64,000 nt of DNA from Hanleya hanleyi (lineage: Eukaryota > Mollusca > Polyplacophora > Lepidopleurida > Hanleyidae): NCBI GenBank assembly GCA_036873755.1, contig JAVTVY010017328.1, positions 1-64,000 of the forward strand, in the 5' to 3' direction. The notes beneath the pieces are model-generated. The model did not search any database. It worked only from the letters and a program-made list of their open reading frames with translations, and was not told the DNA's origin. Numbering within the stretch: the first letter of the stretch is position 1; every line of letters begins with the position of its first letter. Position numbers and translations under genes: made by a program. Below, piece by piece: positions 20,741-30,850 of the stretch.

Positions 20741-22460
20741 TGTAATGGTGATCCGTATACCACGCATGTGTTCCGAGGTATTTTATGTTCTCTTGCCGAT
20801 ATTTGCCGAGTCAGGTCCTGGCACGAGAGTAGCCGAGTCAGTAATTTTATTGCGCATTATCGTTTTATCGGCTGTAAATTCACCAGTGACTTCTATGTAA
20901 TTTTTAATTTAGTAATAATTGGCGAATCTGCTAGGTATGCCTTCAGATTGTGTTGGATCTTATAGTTTGAACTAGAAACCCATGATCCTAAGCTCAAACG
21001 CATATGTTACGTAGGGCGCCATTTTATACGATTGTTGGCAGGAAGCACGGCGGTGTGATGTCTCCTGATGTTTTCGATTAGAGCGTGCCATCAAGCCTTG
21101 TAAGTAGTTGACGTTTTGTTCATTATTTCCTCAACACCCTTGTAGATAATTGTTGACACAGATATTCCTAAATAATAACTGTTTGCTGCATTCTGAGTGT
21201 AGTTTAATGCGACGTTAAACCCTAATTCTCTCTCTCTCTCCTGAGTGTAGTTTTACCATGACCTATTTCAGTCTCCGCAGTTGTACTTCCCGCCAATGCC
21301 ATGCTAACTACAGAAAAGATTATTTTTGCTTCAGACAGTCTTTAATATTGTATAAATCTTGTCAGATCTAATGATTGGTAGCAGGAAATACCAATGTTGT
21401 ATCGAACCCGAGAGTAGAAGCATTCACAAAGATATTCTTTTTATTTTATTTTATTTTTTTTTATAATATTTGTGCAGTGGTGAATGGAAAATAGCCAGAT
21501 TACATGATGTCGTTGGAAGAAACGTACACGAGCTGTCAGATGCTATGTAGTTCTGTGATTTCCGTCATTGGTGAGTCTTCCTGGGTTGAAATTTATTGTG
21601 GAATATTAATTGTGAAATCAATTACTGGTACTGGATAGATGGTATGAGATTTTATTTTGCAAGTGATGTCATTAGATTGTATAATTAACTCATTAATATT
21701 GTTATTTATTCTATATAATTATATTGGAAGCATATTAGAATTAGTTTTATGGATTAATTCAACTTTTGATGTCGTGTACATTTTTTCACTTTAGTAGTGT
21801 AAAAAATGGCCATCTCTCACCATTGAGAGGGGTGCCCTTTAGGAGCATTTAGAATAACTTTGATAATGTAATGTATTGTAGCTATCCATTAAGTCAATTG
21901 GTGTTGAATAGACTTATTCATTCTGATTCTTAGCTTTATGGTGATATTAGCGGGTACTCTGGGACATACCGCAAATTTTCCGCAGAAAGCCACCGGGGGT
22001 GAGTTTCATAGCTCCTCATACATAACTAGTCATGATTCCTTGATATTATTCTAATTAGTGCTGATATTAATTGTTCTATTAATCTTTTATATCAAATGTA
22101 ACTTTGTTAGAATTGATTACGTTCAAGTTCTAGTGATATACAAAAATGGAACGGAATGCGAATTCCATTGGGACAACCACTACTAACTGGTTAATCGATC
22201 TACCGACTTTAATTCTAGTTATCACACAACAGCAATGCATTTGCCTATGTCATGAACTATGTATAAATAAGGAAAGCAAACAACTGAGTAAGGCATTTGT
22301 TCTTTATTGGATATTTTTCAGGTTTCTTACCTGGGTTCTTACCCACCTGTGATTGGTAATAAATGAATGATGCGTGACCCAACTCCAACCTGGCTTCTGT
22401 ATTGGTCTTTGGATGCTACGCTACCGCTTAGAGAGTCAGATAGGAGTAGTCTCCCTTACA
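20741..22460 (+). repeat. Ty3/gypsy 5' LTR (1720 bp)
   Basis: Starts TGTAATGG and ends CTTACA, and is preceded by tata, matched by tata after the 3' LTR. The first 165 bp differ from the 3' LTR (29183 onward) at a single position, so insertion was fairly recent. Compared with the 3' LTR it contains a 35-bp SINE-tail insertion at 21206-21240 and retains 27 bp that the 3' LTR has lost near 32150. Confidence 0.95.
21206..21240 (+). mobile_element. 35-bp truncated SINE tail with 13-bp TSD
   Basis: The insert reads GCGACGTTAAACCC followed by (CT)n and lies between two exact copies of ctgagtgtagttt (21193-21205 and 21241-21253). The 3' LTR has only one copy at the matching place (near 31161). The insertion therefore happened after the gypsy element integrated. 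It is the extreme 3' end of the SINE family at 6093-6409. Confidence 0.85.
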
Positions 22461-22478
22461 TGGTGGCAGCGGTGGGAT
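22461..22478 (+). promoter_or_regulatory. gypsy primer-binding site, tRNA-Leu
   Basis: TGGTGGCAGCGGTGGGAT directly abuts the 5' LTR. It is complementary to the 3' end (with CCA) of the eukaryotic tRNA-Leu whose acceptor end reads ATCCCACCGCTGCCACCA. Minus-strand DNA synthesis would start here. The 18-nt match makes tRNA-Leu the clear primer. Confidence 0.9.
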
Positions 22479-23048
22479 CATTCAAGAAGCCCCTGGTAGC
22501 TGAACAGCAATGGATCCGTATTACATGTGGACGAATTATGGGTTATCCTGTCGATGTGGAACTTGGAATGACCAGACATTTCTGATCCATTACTGAAGTT
22601 GAGTTGATGAACTGTTCCTGAATTCCGGAAGCTGTGAACTGAACTAGAAAAAGGCATGGCCACTGGATGTCTTCATTACGGACAATATGAACTATTCGAT
22701 GGAATGATTTGACTGCAGACATTAAATAAACTATTTCACAGTATTTCAGCAACAAAGACTGATGAAATTCGGGTATTGGTGAGTTCAGGTAACAATGGTT
22801 AAGGTATTGTGATTGATTGTTCCCTTTTACCCTGACCACAGACTGATTGTTCCCTTTTACCCTGACCACAGACTGTCACTTTTGTTACAGGATATGTATA
22901 GTTAAATGTGATTTTGTTAAGTATGAAATCCTGATTAGCAGGAAGAACTGTGGTTACTACTGTTGTGAACGACATGCTTTCAGGTGTAGATTTGATTGGT
23001 GACACTATGCTATGTTTCTGGTAAGCCGAGTATTTCTGTTAATAATCA
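22479..23048 (+). other. gypsy untranslated leader
   Basis: Between the primer site and gag. It contains a tandem duplication of TGATTGTTCCCTTTTACC plus following bases (about 31 bp, two copies, near 22814-22875). No coding potential. Confidence 0.6.
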
Positions 23049-23561
23049 TGGCATTTTCTGGGTTACCGGGAGAAGACCGTCTGAGAGAGATGGCTGAGGA
23101 ACTGCAACATTTGAGAGATTAGATACAGGAACATGATGAAAACTTTCTTCTGATGTTACTTCTGGGGGAAATGAGTCGGCTGATCAGAGAATATTATTTC
23201 TCTCCAGTCGTAAATTGGAAAAATTTAAAGACACCCCACAGAAACCTGGTGACATTGATATACGGGAATGGGTCGCGGATGTCCGTAGTCACATTTTGTC
23301 ATGTAAACTGGGATCAAGAGAAGCTTCTGCCTTTATCATCGACCACCTGGGTGGCAAGGCACGTCAAGAGATCATAGGACGGGGAAGCAGTATCAGTGGG
23401 AGACCCGAACAGATCTTCAAGGTCTTAAGTCGTACCTTGGGTGACGGTGATGATCTGCCAGCTTTACAGCAGCGTTTCTACTCCTATTCGCAGGGCGAGG
23501 AAGATTTGGTGACCAGTTCTTTGAAACTTGTAGAAATGTTCGACCGCATGGAAGAACTGGA
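23049..23561 (+). pseudogene. Ty3/gypsy gag, N-terminal part
   Basis: An ATG at 23049 opens the frame (MAFSGLPGEDRLREMAEEL). An in-frame TAG follows after about 22 codons and there is a frame change before 23215. From 23215 the sequence encodes a clear capsid region with IDIREWVADVRSHIL, ASAFIIDHLGGKARQEI and PALQQRFYSY. It belongs to the gag/PNMA-like capsid group that assembles the retrotransposon particle. At 23562 it is cut by a Penelope-related insertion, and capsid coding resumes after 24284. Together with downstream lesions this copy is not functional. Confidence 0.8.
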
Positions 23562-24284
23562 TGCCGGTGCTAGGGGCCGTGTGGGCATATCATCCAAGTT
23601 GCCACATGAACAGGTACAATTAAAGCGTACCTGAGATACAACACATATCACGAATCGTTAGATTCTTGGTATGTGCTTCAGAATAGGTTAACCAGAGGAC
23701 TATTCTGTGAAGTCATGTGACGCAGTCAGTATGTCGGCACCTCTTCCCACTTCCCTTATATGTGTTGTAATTTTTTCCTGTATATGGCGAGATTCTGCTG
23801 GTGGACGTTTCGTCCCCGAGGCCCGCCCCCTGTACAGACCTGTTGGTCTTTGATATATGTTGGCACTTGTGTGAAGTTGATGCTGGATCGACATCGGGCC
23901 TTTCAGACTAGTCTTTTGTGTTAAATGCTGTCATTTACATCTGACGACGATACAGCTCGCCAACCTCCAATGTACGAGTTGTCACAGCGAAACAGCTTAC
24001 CAATTACCAGTATACGAGTTGTCAGAGCATTTCCATCATAGCTCTCTGGATTTGTATCTAATACCGCTTATGCCGGTGCTAGGGGCCGTGTGGTCATATC
24101 ATCCAAGTTGCCACATGAACAGGTACAATAAAAGCGTACCTGAGATACAACACATATCACGAATCGTTAGATTCTTGGTATGTGCTTCAGAATAGGTTAA
24201 CCAGAAGACTATTCTGTGAAGTCATGTGACGCAGTCAGTATATGTCGGTACCTCTTCCCATTTCCCTTATATGTGTTGTAATTT
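23562..24284 (+). mobile_element. Penelope-related insertion in gag with duplicated pLTR-like ends
   Basis: Two direct repeats (23562-23773 and 24071-24284) of about 212 bp are nearly identical and flank about 297 bp of non-coding sequence. The repeat contains GCTAGGGGCCGTGTG and AAAGCGTACCTGAGATAC, related to GCTAAGGGCCGTATG and AAAGCGTGACTGAGATAC in the Penelope-like element at 47417. Directly after the first repeat comes GATTCTGCTGGTGGAC (23791-23806), identical to 47833-47848 at the matching place. This is a short non-autonomous member bounded by the pseudo-LTRs that Penelope-like elements usually carry. Confidence 0.7.
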
Positions 24285-24768
24285 GTCAGTGGGCAGAGAA
24301 ATAGCCTTAAAAGGCAGACTAGCTGAATCGGTCAAGGACGATGGACTGCGCAGGGAGCTGCGCAGATTGAATATCGAATATCCCGGACTAGCATACTTTG
24401 AACTACGTGACCGTGCTATGCGATGGTGGGGCAGTACGCCCAAAGTCACGGCCAAACCGGTTAAAGTTGCCTCCAGTCACGAGACCCCCGCAGACTGCGA
24501 CCTGAAAACTATTGTCAAGCGTCAGGAGGAAATAATTTCTCAACAACAGAAACAAATCGACCAGTTGATGAATTCTGCGAAAAAGACATCAGCTGGTAGA
24601 GGTTCTTATTTCCCTAGGAAGTCAAACTTCAGCAAAGAAGAGCGGAAATGTTGGGAATGTGGTTCCATCGAACACCTGAAACGGAACTGTTCAAAGTTAG
24701 GGTCGAGAGAACCCCAAGAATCTGACTCCAAAGCCGAAAAGTCTTTAAACTCCAACAACCTGCAGTAG
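24285..24768 (+). pseudogene. Ty3/gypsy gag, C-terminal part with zinc knuckle
   Basis: Coding resumes after the nested insert with GREIALKGRLAESVKDDG, then a coiled coil (RQEEIISQQQKQIDQL). The CCHC knuckle CWECGSIEHLKRNC (CX2CX4HX4C) that packages RNA follows, and the frame ends at TAG 24766-24768. The last codons overlap the pol frame and contain a -1 frameshift signal, annotated separately. The part itself is intact but disconnected from its N-terminal half. Confidence 0.85.
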
Positions 24769-24786
24769 AGAGCCACACTGCAGGTT
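24744..24786 (+). promoter_or_regulatory. Predicted -1 ribosomal frameshift signal at gag/pol
   Basis: The heptamer TTTAAAC (24744-24750) lies in the gag frame as tcT TTA AAC, the canonical slippery phase. A 6-nt spacer is followed by a perfect 10-bp stem, AACCTGCAGT (24757-24766) with ACTGCAGGTT (24777-24786), and a 10-nt loop. The gag stop lies within the hairpin. After a -1 slip the ribosome would enter exactly the frame of the protease (24810 onward), which is open from about 24726. The arrangement matches retroviral frameshift sites; use in vivo is inferred. Confidence 0.75.
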
Positions 24787-25532
24787 ACCAATTAGGGAAT
24801 GGCTCACTCTTGCATAGAGCGATTGGGAAATGCCCGGAAGCCGTGGTGGAGCTGCAAGGAATAGGGGTCTGCTGTTTATTGGATACCGGCGCGCAGGTGT
24901 CGACTATCACCGAGTCATTCTTCAGAAGTCGTCTGGAGGGGAAATGTGAACTCCGTGATGTCAGTGGGCTGATCCGCTTATCAGCAGCTAACGGCAAGGA
25001 CATCCCTTTTGTCGGGTACGTTGAGCTTGATTTGGTAGTTTTGGGGCACAGATTCGCAAATATGGGATTCTTGCTGGCTAAAGACCCTCAAGAGGAGGTC
25101 ATGAACAATAGGAAAAAGAAGGTTCCTGGTGTTATAGGTTCTAATGTGTTTAGAGACATGCGGGAACAGTTGTCGAGAGAAGAGGTTCCGGATGGGAAGT
25201 GGAAGACGGTGTTGGCATTATATGAGGAAATTGGAGCAACAGATAAGACATCTTGCGAGCGTAGCTGTAGAGTACGTGTGGCGGGTCGAAAACCGGTATT
25301 AGTTCCAGCATGGTCTATTCAGGTGCTGGAGGGCACAGTGTGCTCTGGAAAGGAAGAGTACACTGGAATAATTGAGGAAATCGGTGTTACCATGCCTACT
25401 CTACAGAACGGTGTCCGGCTTGGACCATCGCTAGTAACTGTGGACCATAGAGGTCGTGTGCCAGTTCAGGTGGCGAACTTCACCGACCAGGATATATATA
25501 CGTCAAACCCAGAACGCCCATCGGGATTCTGA
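24770..25532 (+). pseudogene. Ty3/gypsy pol, aspartic protease region
   Basis: In the -1 frame relative to gag. The retroviral-type aspartic protease motif LLDTGAQVSTI lies about 30 residues after 24810 and PGVIGSNVF is the usual distal block. The protein would mature gag-pol inside the particle. No initiating ATG is needed, as expression should be by frameshift. The frame ends at TGA 25530-25532 because of what looks like a 2-bp expansion in the TA run near 25494-25501; shifting there restores similarity toward the RT, so this is a disabling slip. A further stop (TAA 25688) lies in the linker. Confidence 0.8.
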
Positions 25533-25798
25533 GGCCTGCAGTGCCTGAACCCTCATTGGATGTTGTGTTTACAGGTGAAGACGAAGCTGTAGTTGTGCAG
25601 TCGGAACAGCTGTCTGCACCTGACATGGAGAAGCAGATTTGGGATGAAATGGACATTGGTGACACTCTCACTGCAGACCAAGAGGTATAACTCAGGGAAC
25701 TGATAACAAAGCACACCGACACTTTTGGTAAAACAGAAGATGACATTGGATGTTGTGATGCCGTAGAACACAGAATTATCATAGAAGACGACTTACCT

Positions 25799-28700
25799 GT
25801 GAGAGTACCTCATCGTCGTGTCCCTCCACATCAGTGGGAGGAGGTTCGCGAGTATTTGAGATCTGCCCTCGATACTGGAGTCATACGAGAGAGTTCTAGT
25901 CCATATGCATCTCCGGTTGTATTGGTCCGTAAAAAGGACGGTAAACTTCGATTATGGTGTGACTACAGAGCTTTGAATGCAAACACGAGGAAGGATGCCT
26001 ATCCATTGCCTCGAATAGAGGAAACTTTTGATGTTCTAGGAGGTTCTGCATACTTCTGTAGTTTGGATCTTACCCATGGGTTTAATCAGATCCCTGTTCG
26101 ACAAGAAGACATTGAAAAGACTGCCTTTCGAGTCGGTACGGGGGGATTATACGAATACAGCCGTATGCCATTCGGATTAACTGGTGCTCCCAGTACGTTC
26201 ATGCGCTTAATGGACAAGGTATTCGGTGATCAGAACTTTCAGACGTTGTTGATATACCTGGATGATATCTTGGTATTCGGGAGAACATTTGAGGAAACTC
26301 TGGAACGCTTGGACATGGTCCTGGACCGACTGAAAAAGTTCAACTTGAAAGTCAAACCAAAGAAATGCCAACTGTTCAAACGGCAGTTGCGGTATTTGGG
26401 ACACCTGGTTGCCCAAAATGGAGTACTCCCAGATCCGGACAAGACAGCAGCCATCCAAAATTGGCCTACACCGAAAACGGAGACAGAACTCCGTGGATTT
26501 CTTGGCATAGCCGGTTACTGTCGGCGGTTCGTCCAAAACTTCGCGAAAATCGCTGCTCCCCTCCACGCCTTGTTACGAGGACATCGCAGGGGTAGGAAAA
26601 AGGTCAAGACAAAGCGGAAGTCTGATGCACCAGGAGTGAGTGCATGGGACGAGTCTTGTGAACAGGCAATGGAGGAATTGAAGCGTAACCTGACAGAAGC
26701 CCCTGTGCTGGGTTTTCCTGATTTTCATCGACCATTCGTCTTGGAAGTAGACGCAAGCCACTTAGGCCTAGGCGCTGTTTTGTCTCAACAAAAGGAAGGC
26801 ATACCAGTAGTGTTGAGTTATGCCAGCAGAGCGCTACGCCCAAACGAGCGGAACATGGAGAGATATAGCAGCATGAACCTGGAACTGTTAGCTCTTAAAT
26901 GGGCGGTTACCGAAAAGTACCGCGACATGCTCATTGGCGCACAGTGTACAGTTTATACAGATAATGCCCCACTTAGTTTCATCCAGAAGTCTGCAAAGTT
27001 GGGTGCAACTGAAACCAGATGGGTTGGAGAACTGGCCCAGTTTGACTTGAAGATAAAACATCGATCTGGACGTACGAACAAAAATGCAGACTCATTGAGT
27101 CGGAAAGTTGAGCATCAGCCGGAGGTGAAACGACTGGAGGAAGTAACAGTGTCCAGTGGAGGTGGTGACATCGTCTCGTCCTCTCCTCTTCCATCAGAAC
27201 TTAAGCACAAGATAAGTGACCTTTCTGAACATGTGTGGCAACAGGAAGTGAACGCAAGACCCCAACGGATATCTCCTCAACTAGTGGCGTCGTCAGGCTT
27301 GCCCAATCTCTCTCCGGGGGAGCTCAGTACACTACAGAAACAGGATTCTTGCATAAGTCGTCTCAGGAAGTTTTGGGACCGGAAACAATTCCCTTCAAGA
27401 AGACTACGCGAAGGTGAGACCCGATCTGTTAAGCGACTTCTTCAATCGTGGGACAGACTTGTAGAGGATGATGGTGTCCTGTATCGGCAGATACAGAGGA
27501 ACGGTCACACTCACAGACAACTTCTCCTTCCCGGCAGTTTACGGCCTCGTGCTCTGGATGCCGTCCATGATCAAATGGGTCAACAGTGCAGTAAGAGAGT
27601 ACTTGCACTCTTGCAAGATAGATGTTATTGGCCATTCATGACGAAGGAAGTGGAGGAGTACTGTACGGAATGTAGTCGTTGCATGCTAGGCAAAGGTGGA
27701 AGGCATATACGTACATCGATCGGGTCTCTGATTGCGAAACGACCTCTCGAGATTTTGGCCATCGATTATACTGTACTTGAACCCGGTACAAATAATGTGG
27801 AGAATGTCTTAATTCTGACAGATGTTTTCACCAAATTTACCCAGGCCGTACCAACAAGAAACCAAACAGCCAAGACTGTAGCACAAGTTCTTGTCAGCGG
27901 CTGGTTCGTACGTTTTGGTGTACCTCAAAGACTACATAGCGATCAAGGTAGAAATTTTGAAGGAGAAATAATCCGTGAGTTGTGTGCTATCTATGGAGTG
28001 GAAAAGACAAGGACAATGCCCTACCACCCTGAAGAAAATGGGCAATGTGAAAGATTCAACCGAACATTACACAACTTGCTGAGTACCTTGCCACCCGAAA
28101 GCAAGAGGCAATGGCCTCAGTTACTGCCTGAACTTGTATATGCATACAATTGTACGCCGCACGCTTCAACAGGATACTCTCCGCATTATCTCCTCTTCGG
28201 TCGGGACCCGATTCTTCCCGTGGACAGTATGTTGGGACGAATGGACATGAAAAATCCACCCAAGGAGGAATGGGTTGGTGAGCATCACAAGCGGCTGCAG
28301 GAAACCTTTCGTCTAGCCAGCGAAAAGACCGAGAAGGAGGCTCTCAGGCGTAGGGATCGACACAACAAGAACGCTAAAAATTGGCCACTGGAGATTGGCG
28401 CTCGAGTGTTCACCCGAAATAGAGTACAGGGGAGACACAAGATTCAGGACAAGTGGCAGTCCCAGCCATACAAAGTTGTGAGCAGAGACGGGGATAACAT
28501 ATATGTCATAGAGGCTTTGACTGGTGGAGGTGATCGTAGGACTATTCATCGCCAGGTCTTACTGGATTCTAGAAGTCTGGTTGATGACATAAACCCTGCC
28601 AGTGCTGCAGCTTTTGACGAGGATCAGGAACCTCATGAAATTAAGGTGGACAGCTCTGATAGCGATTCTGATGGAGAGGAGGTATTTGGCATCCATTTGT

Positions 28701-28996
28701 CAGGAAGTGACTTGCTTCATACAGATGATCCACTTGATCAAAGGCATGTAAGTGTTGATGTCGTTGAAGAACATCCTGTGCAGCGGAGTCCCGAGTTGGA
28801 TCATAATTATACCGCTGTGACCAGTCCGATCGAGGATAGTGAAGAGCCAGGTATGTCTACGGATACAGCAGGGGAGCCCGGAGCTCTCATTGAGGTCTGT
28901 GAAGATGGAGATTCCATCAATGATGAGCCTGCTCTTCGTCGGAGTCAACGAACCACTGCTGGGCAACATTCTAACCCTTTTGGCCTTCCGAAATAA
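25799..28996 (+). CDS. Ty3/gypsy pol: reverse transcriptase, RNase H, integrase
   Basis: A 1065-codon open stretch; its first codon is GTG, not a real start, since the true frame extends upstream to the stop at 25688. Order: RT with YLDDILVF (about residue 153); RNase H beginning VLEVDASHLGLGAVLS (about 314); integrase zinc finger (about 590-625); integrase core with LAIDYT, HSDQGRNF and PEENGQCERF as the D, D and E motifs (653, 713, 750); a C-terminal domain and an acidic tail. The zinc finger has HDQMGQQ where a second histidine is expected, so it is probably altered. RT-RNaseH-integrase order defines Ty3/gypsy. This part is intact, but upstream lesions prevent normal translation. Confidence 0.95.
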   Translation: MRVPHRRVPPHQWEEVREYLRSALDTGVIRESSSPYASPVVLVRKKDGKLRLWCDYRALNANTRKDAYPLPRIEETFDVLGGSAYFCSLDLTHGFNQIPVRQEDIEKTAFRVGTGGLYEYSRMPFGLTGAPSTFMRLMDKVFGDQNFQTLLIYLDDILVFGRTFEETLERLDMVLDRLKKFNLKVKPKKCQLFKRQLRYLGHLVAQNGVLPDPDKTAAIQNWPTPKTETELRGFLGIAGYCRRFVQNFAKIAAPLHALLRGHRRGRKKVKTKRKSDAPGVSAWDESCEQAMEELKRNLTEAPVLGFPDFHRPFVLEVDASHLGLGAVLSQQKEGIPVVLSYASRALRPNERNMERYSSMNLELLALKWAVTEKYRDMLIGAQCTVYTDNAPLSFIQKSAKLGATETRWVGELAQFDLKIKHRSGRTNKNADSLSRKVEHQPEVKRLEEVTVSSGGGDIVSSSPLPSELKHKISDLSEHVWQQEVNARPQRISPQLVASSGLPNLSPGELSTLQKQDSCISRLRKFWDRKQFPSRRLREGETRSVKRLLQSWDRLVEDDGVLYRQIQRNGHTHRQLLLPGSLRPRALDAVHDQMGQQCSKRVLALLQDRCYWPFMTKEVEEYCTECSRCMLGKGGRHIRTSIGSLIAKRPLEILAIDYTVLEPGTNNVENVLILTDVFTKFTQAVPTRNQTAKTVAQVLVSGWFVRFGVPQRLHSDQGRNFEGEIIRELCAIYGVEKTRTMPYHPEENGQCERFNRTLHNLLSTLPPESKRQWPQLLPELVYAYNCTPHASTGYSPHYLLFGRDPILPVDSMLGRMDMKNPPKEEWVGEHHKRLQETFRLASEKTEKEALRRRDRHNKNAKNWPLEIGARVFTRNRVQGRHKIQDKWQSQPYKVVSRDGDNIYVIEALTGGGDRRTIHRQVLLDSRSLVDDINPASAAAFDEDQEPHEIKVDSSDSDSDGEEVFGIHLSGSDLLHTDDPLDQRHVSVDVVEEHPVQRSPELDHNYTAVTSPIEDSEEPGMSTDTAGEPGALIEVCEDGDSINDEPALRRSQRTTAGQHSNPFGLPK

Positions 28997-29182
28997 GCAG
29001 TAGGACATGAACTGTCTGCAAAAACAGAACCAGATTCTCAGGTTCTTTCAACTATTGCTCAGACTCAACTGTTGCTAGTTCAAATGCTAGCAGGACTGAA
29101 ACCCAACCACTAGGGTGGGAATTACCGATTGTATATAGGTTTCTAAAGACATTGTTGGGACATCAATGTTCCAGCAGGGGAG
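28997..29182 (+). other. gypsy 3' untranslated region and polypurine tract
   Basis: Ends with AGCAGGGGAG immediately before the 3' LTR, the purine-rich primer used for plus-strand synthesis. Confidence 0.7.
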
Positions 29183-29347
29183 TGTAATGGTGATCCGTAT
29201 ACCACGCATGTGTTCCGAGGTATTTTATGTTCTCTTGGCGATATTTGCCGAGTCAGGTCCTGGCACGAGAGTAGCCGAGTCAGTAATTTTATTGCGCATT
29301 ATCGTTTTATCGGCTGTAAATTCACCAGTGACTTCTATGTAATTTTT

Positions 29348-30850
29348 GTCTGGATCGCCACCGCGTAGCGGTGTCGACCAGACTATGCTGCCACTCACGA
29401 AATTTATGCAAATGTGTACGTGCACTATAATGTGATGACCCTGGGTTAACCTGTATCACTCCGCCAGTGATTTTCACTGTGTTGAGTCTTATATCAGGGT
29501 ATTAACCAGAAAATGAAGAAAAAAACAGTCGTAATCGTTTCATGTGAACTAGAAATAAAACGAAATCTGAATTTGAGTGTATTTCATATTCATTTCTTCG
29601 CCCAGGGATTGCTTAAATCCGTGGACTATTTTTTTGTTCTTTGGTTCCGGGCGATCGGCCCAAACCCGGTTCTCAGCGCCCACCAGGCGATAACTCATGC
29701 CAGCACTGTGCTGTCACCGTAGACTGTTGTAAATGTAAATCGATGACCTGGTAATATGGTAAGCTGCCCACCTCGTGTTTGCCGTCTGTGCGCTTTTTGC
29801 ATCTGTCTGAGTTTGCGGTAAGTCAGATTACTTATAATATATATGGCTGGTGTTTATAGTTCGTAATTTGTTTGTTGACAACGATAGCGTTGGAGAGACA
29901 ATTTGTGCGAAAATCCCTGTTAATGTTGCTGTACGATCATACGTTGCAAATCTTGTTCCTTGATCCGACTGTCGCACTTGACAGGTTCAGGTTCTGGGAT
30001 TATGAAGACACCAGTTTTCAACACTCGTACGTTCTTTCCCGTGAAGTCGGCGTTCGTTACTATTTTAATGTGTACGCATACTGCATGGAATATATTTCCA
30101 GAGGAGATATGTGTCGAAGCAACAACAATAGTATTTACATTTTTCTCGTCTTGTGAACTTGACCGGATCCTGTCCACTGCAAATTTATGTATTCCGGGGG
30201 ACTCTGCTCTCCGAATATAATTTAGTTTCAAAAAGTTTGAACAACAACAAAACTTTTCGAAAGTGGAAACAACAGAATTTGTCAGGTACCGCTTTCGAAA
30301 AGTTTTGTTGTTGGTGGTGTTCAAACTTTTTCAAACTAAATTATATACGCAATGATCGTACAGCAACAACAACAGGAATTTTCGCACGTTGTCAACAAAC
30401 AAATTTACTATAAACACCATGCAGGCATATAAGTAATGGGGACTTAACAAACTCATGCAGCTCTTGCAAATATCTGTGCTACACAAATAAAAACACATTA
30501 ATAAAACTATCCAGTCTCCTCGCATATTTGTCGCTTTGTCACAATAAAATTGCATGAATTATGAAAATCTGCTCGCAAAAACTGGTAGAAGACATTGACG
30601 CAGACGATCCACTTTTAATCATATTACTGTAGATAGTTTCTTGCTACCATGAAGACCTAGCATATTTCTAAATGAACCGCCTTCACAAATTCACTTCCTT
30701 GAAGACTAAACTGTGTTCCAGTTGTGATTTCCCAAACAGACTCGTCCACAAATTGGAGAAAATCTCCACATACATCTGCTATCTGCTATCGACTGAAACA
30801 TGCCAGCTGAAACGTTTTGAAACTTTAAATCCATTATTGGCGATCCAGAC
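29348..30850. mobile_element. TIR element inserted in the 3' LTR
   Basis: GTCTGGATCGCCA at 29348-29360 is exactly inverted at 30838-30850. Just inside the left end, GTCTGG, CACCGC, GCGGTG and CCAGAC form a subterminal hairpin (29348-29382). About 25 extra bp, including the palindrome AGTACTTTGAGTACT, lie between the right end and resumed LTR sequence, so the exact insertion boundary and TSD are uncertain. No transposase was recognised; the interior holds another foldback sequence. Confidence 0.65.
29835..30430. mobile_element. Nested foldback element
   Basis: The left arm (about 29835-29950, with GGTGTTTATAG, TTTGTTTGTTGACAACG and TGTACGATCAT) is repeated inverted at about 30340-30425. Inside, about 30218-30348 is itself a long hairpin with arms starting TATAATTTAGTTT and rich in AACAACAAC. 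Frames crossing this region on both strands (up to 134 residues) arise from the symmetry. Confidence 0.65.

Noticed and set aside
29920..30324. 134-residue minus-strand frame
   Set aside because: It lies in the nested foldback sequence; open frames on both strands follow from the symmetry.
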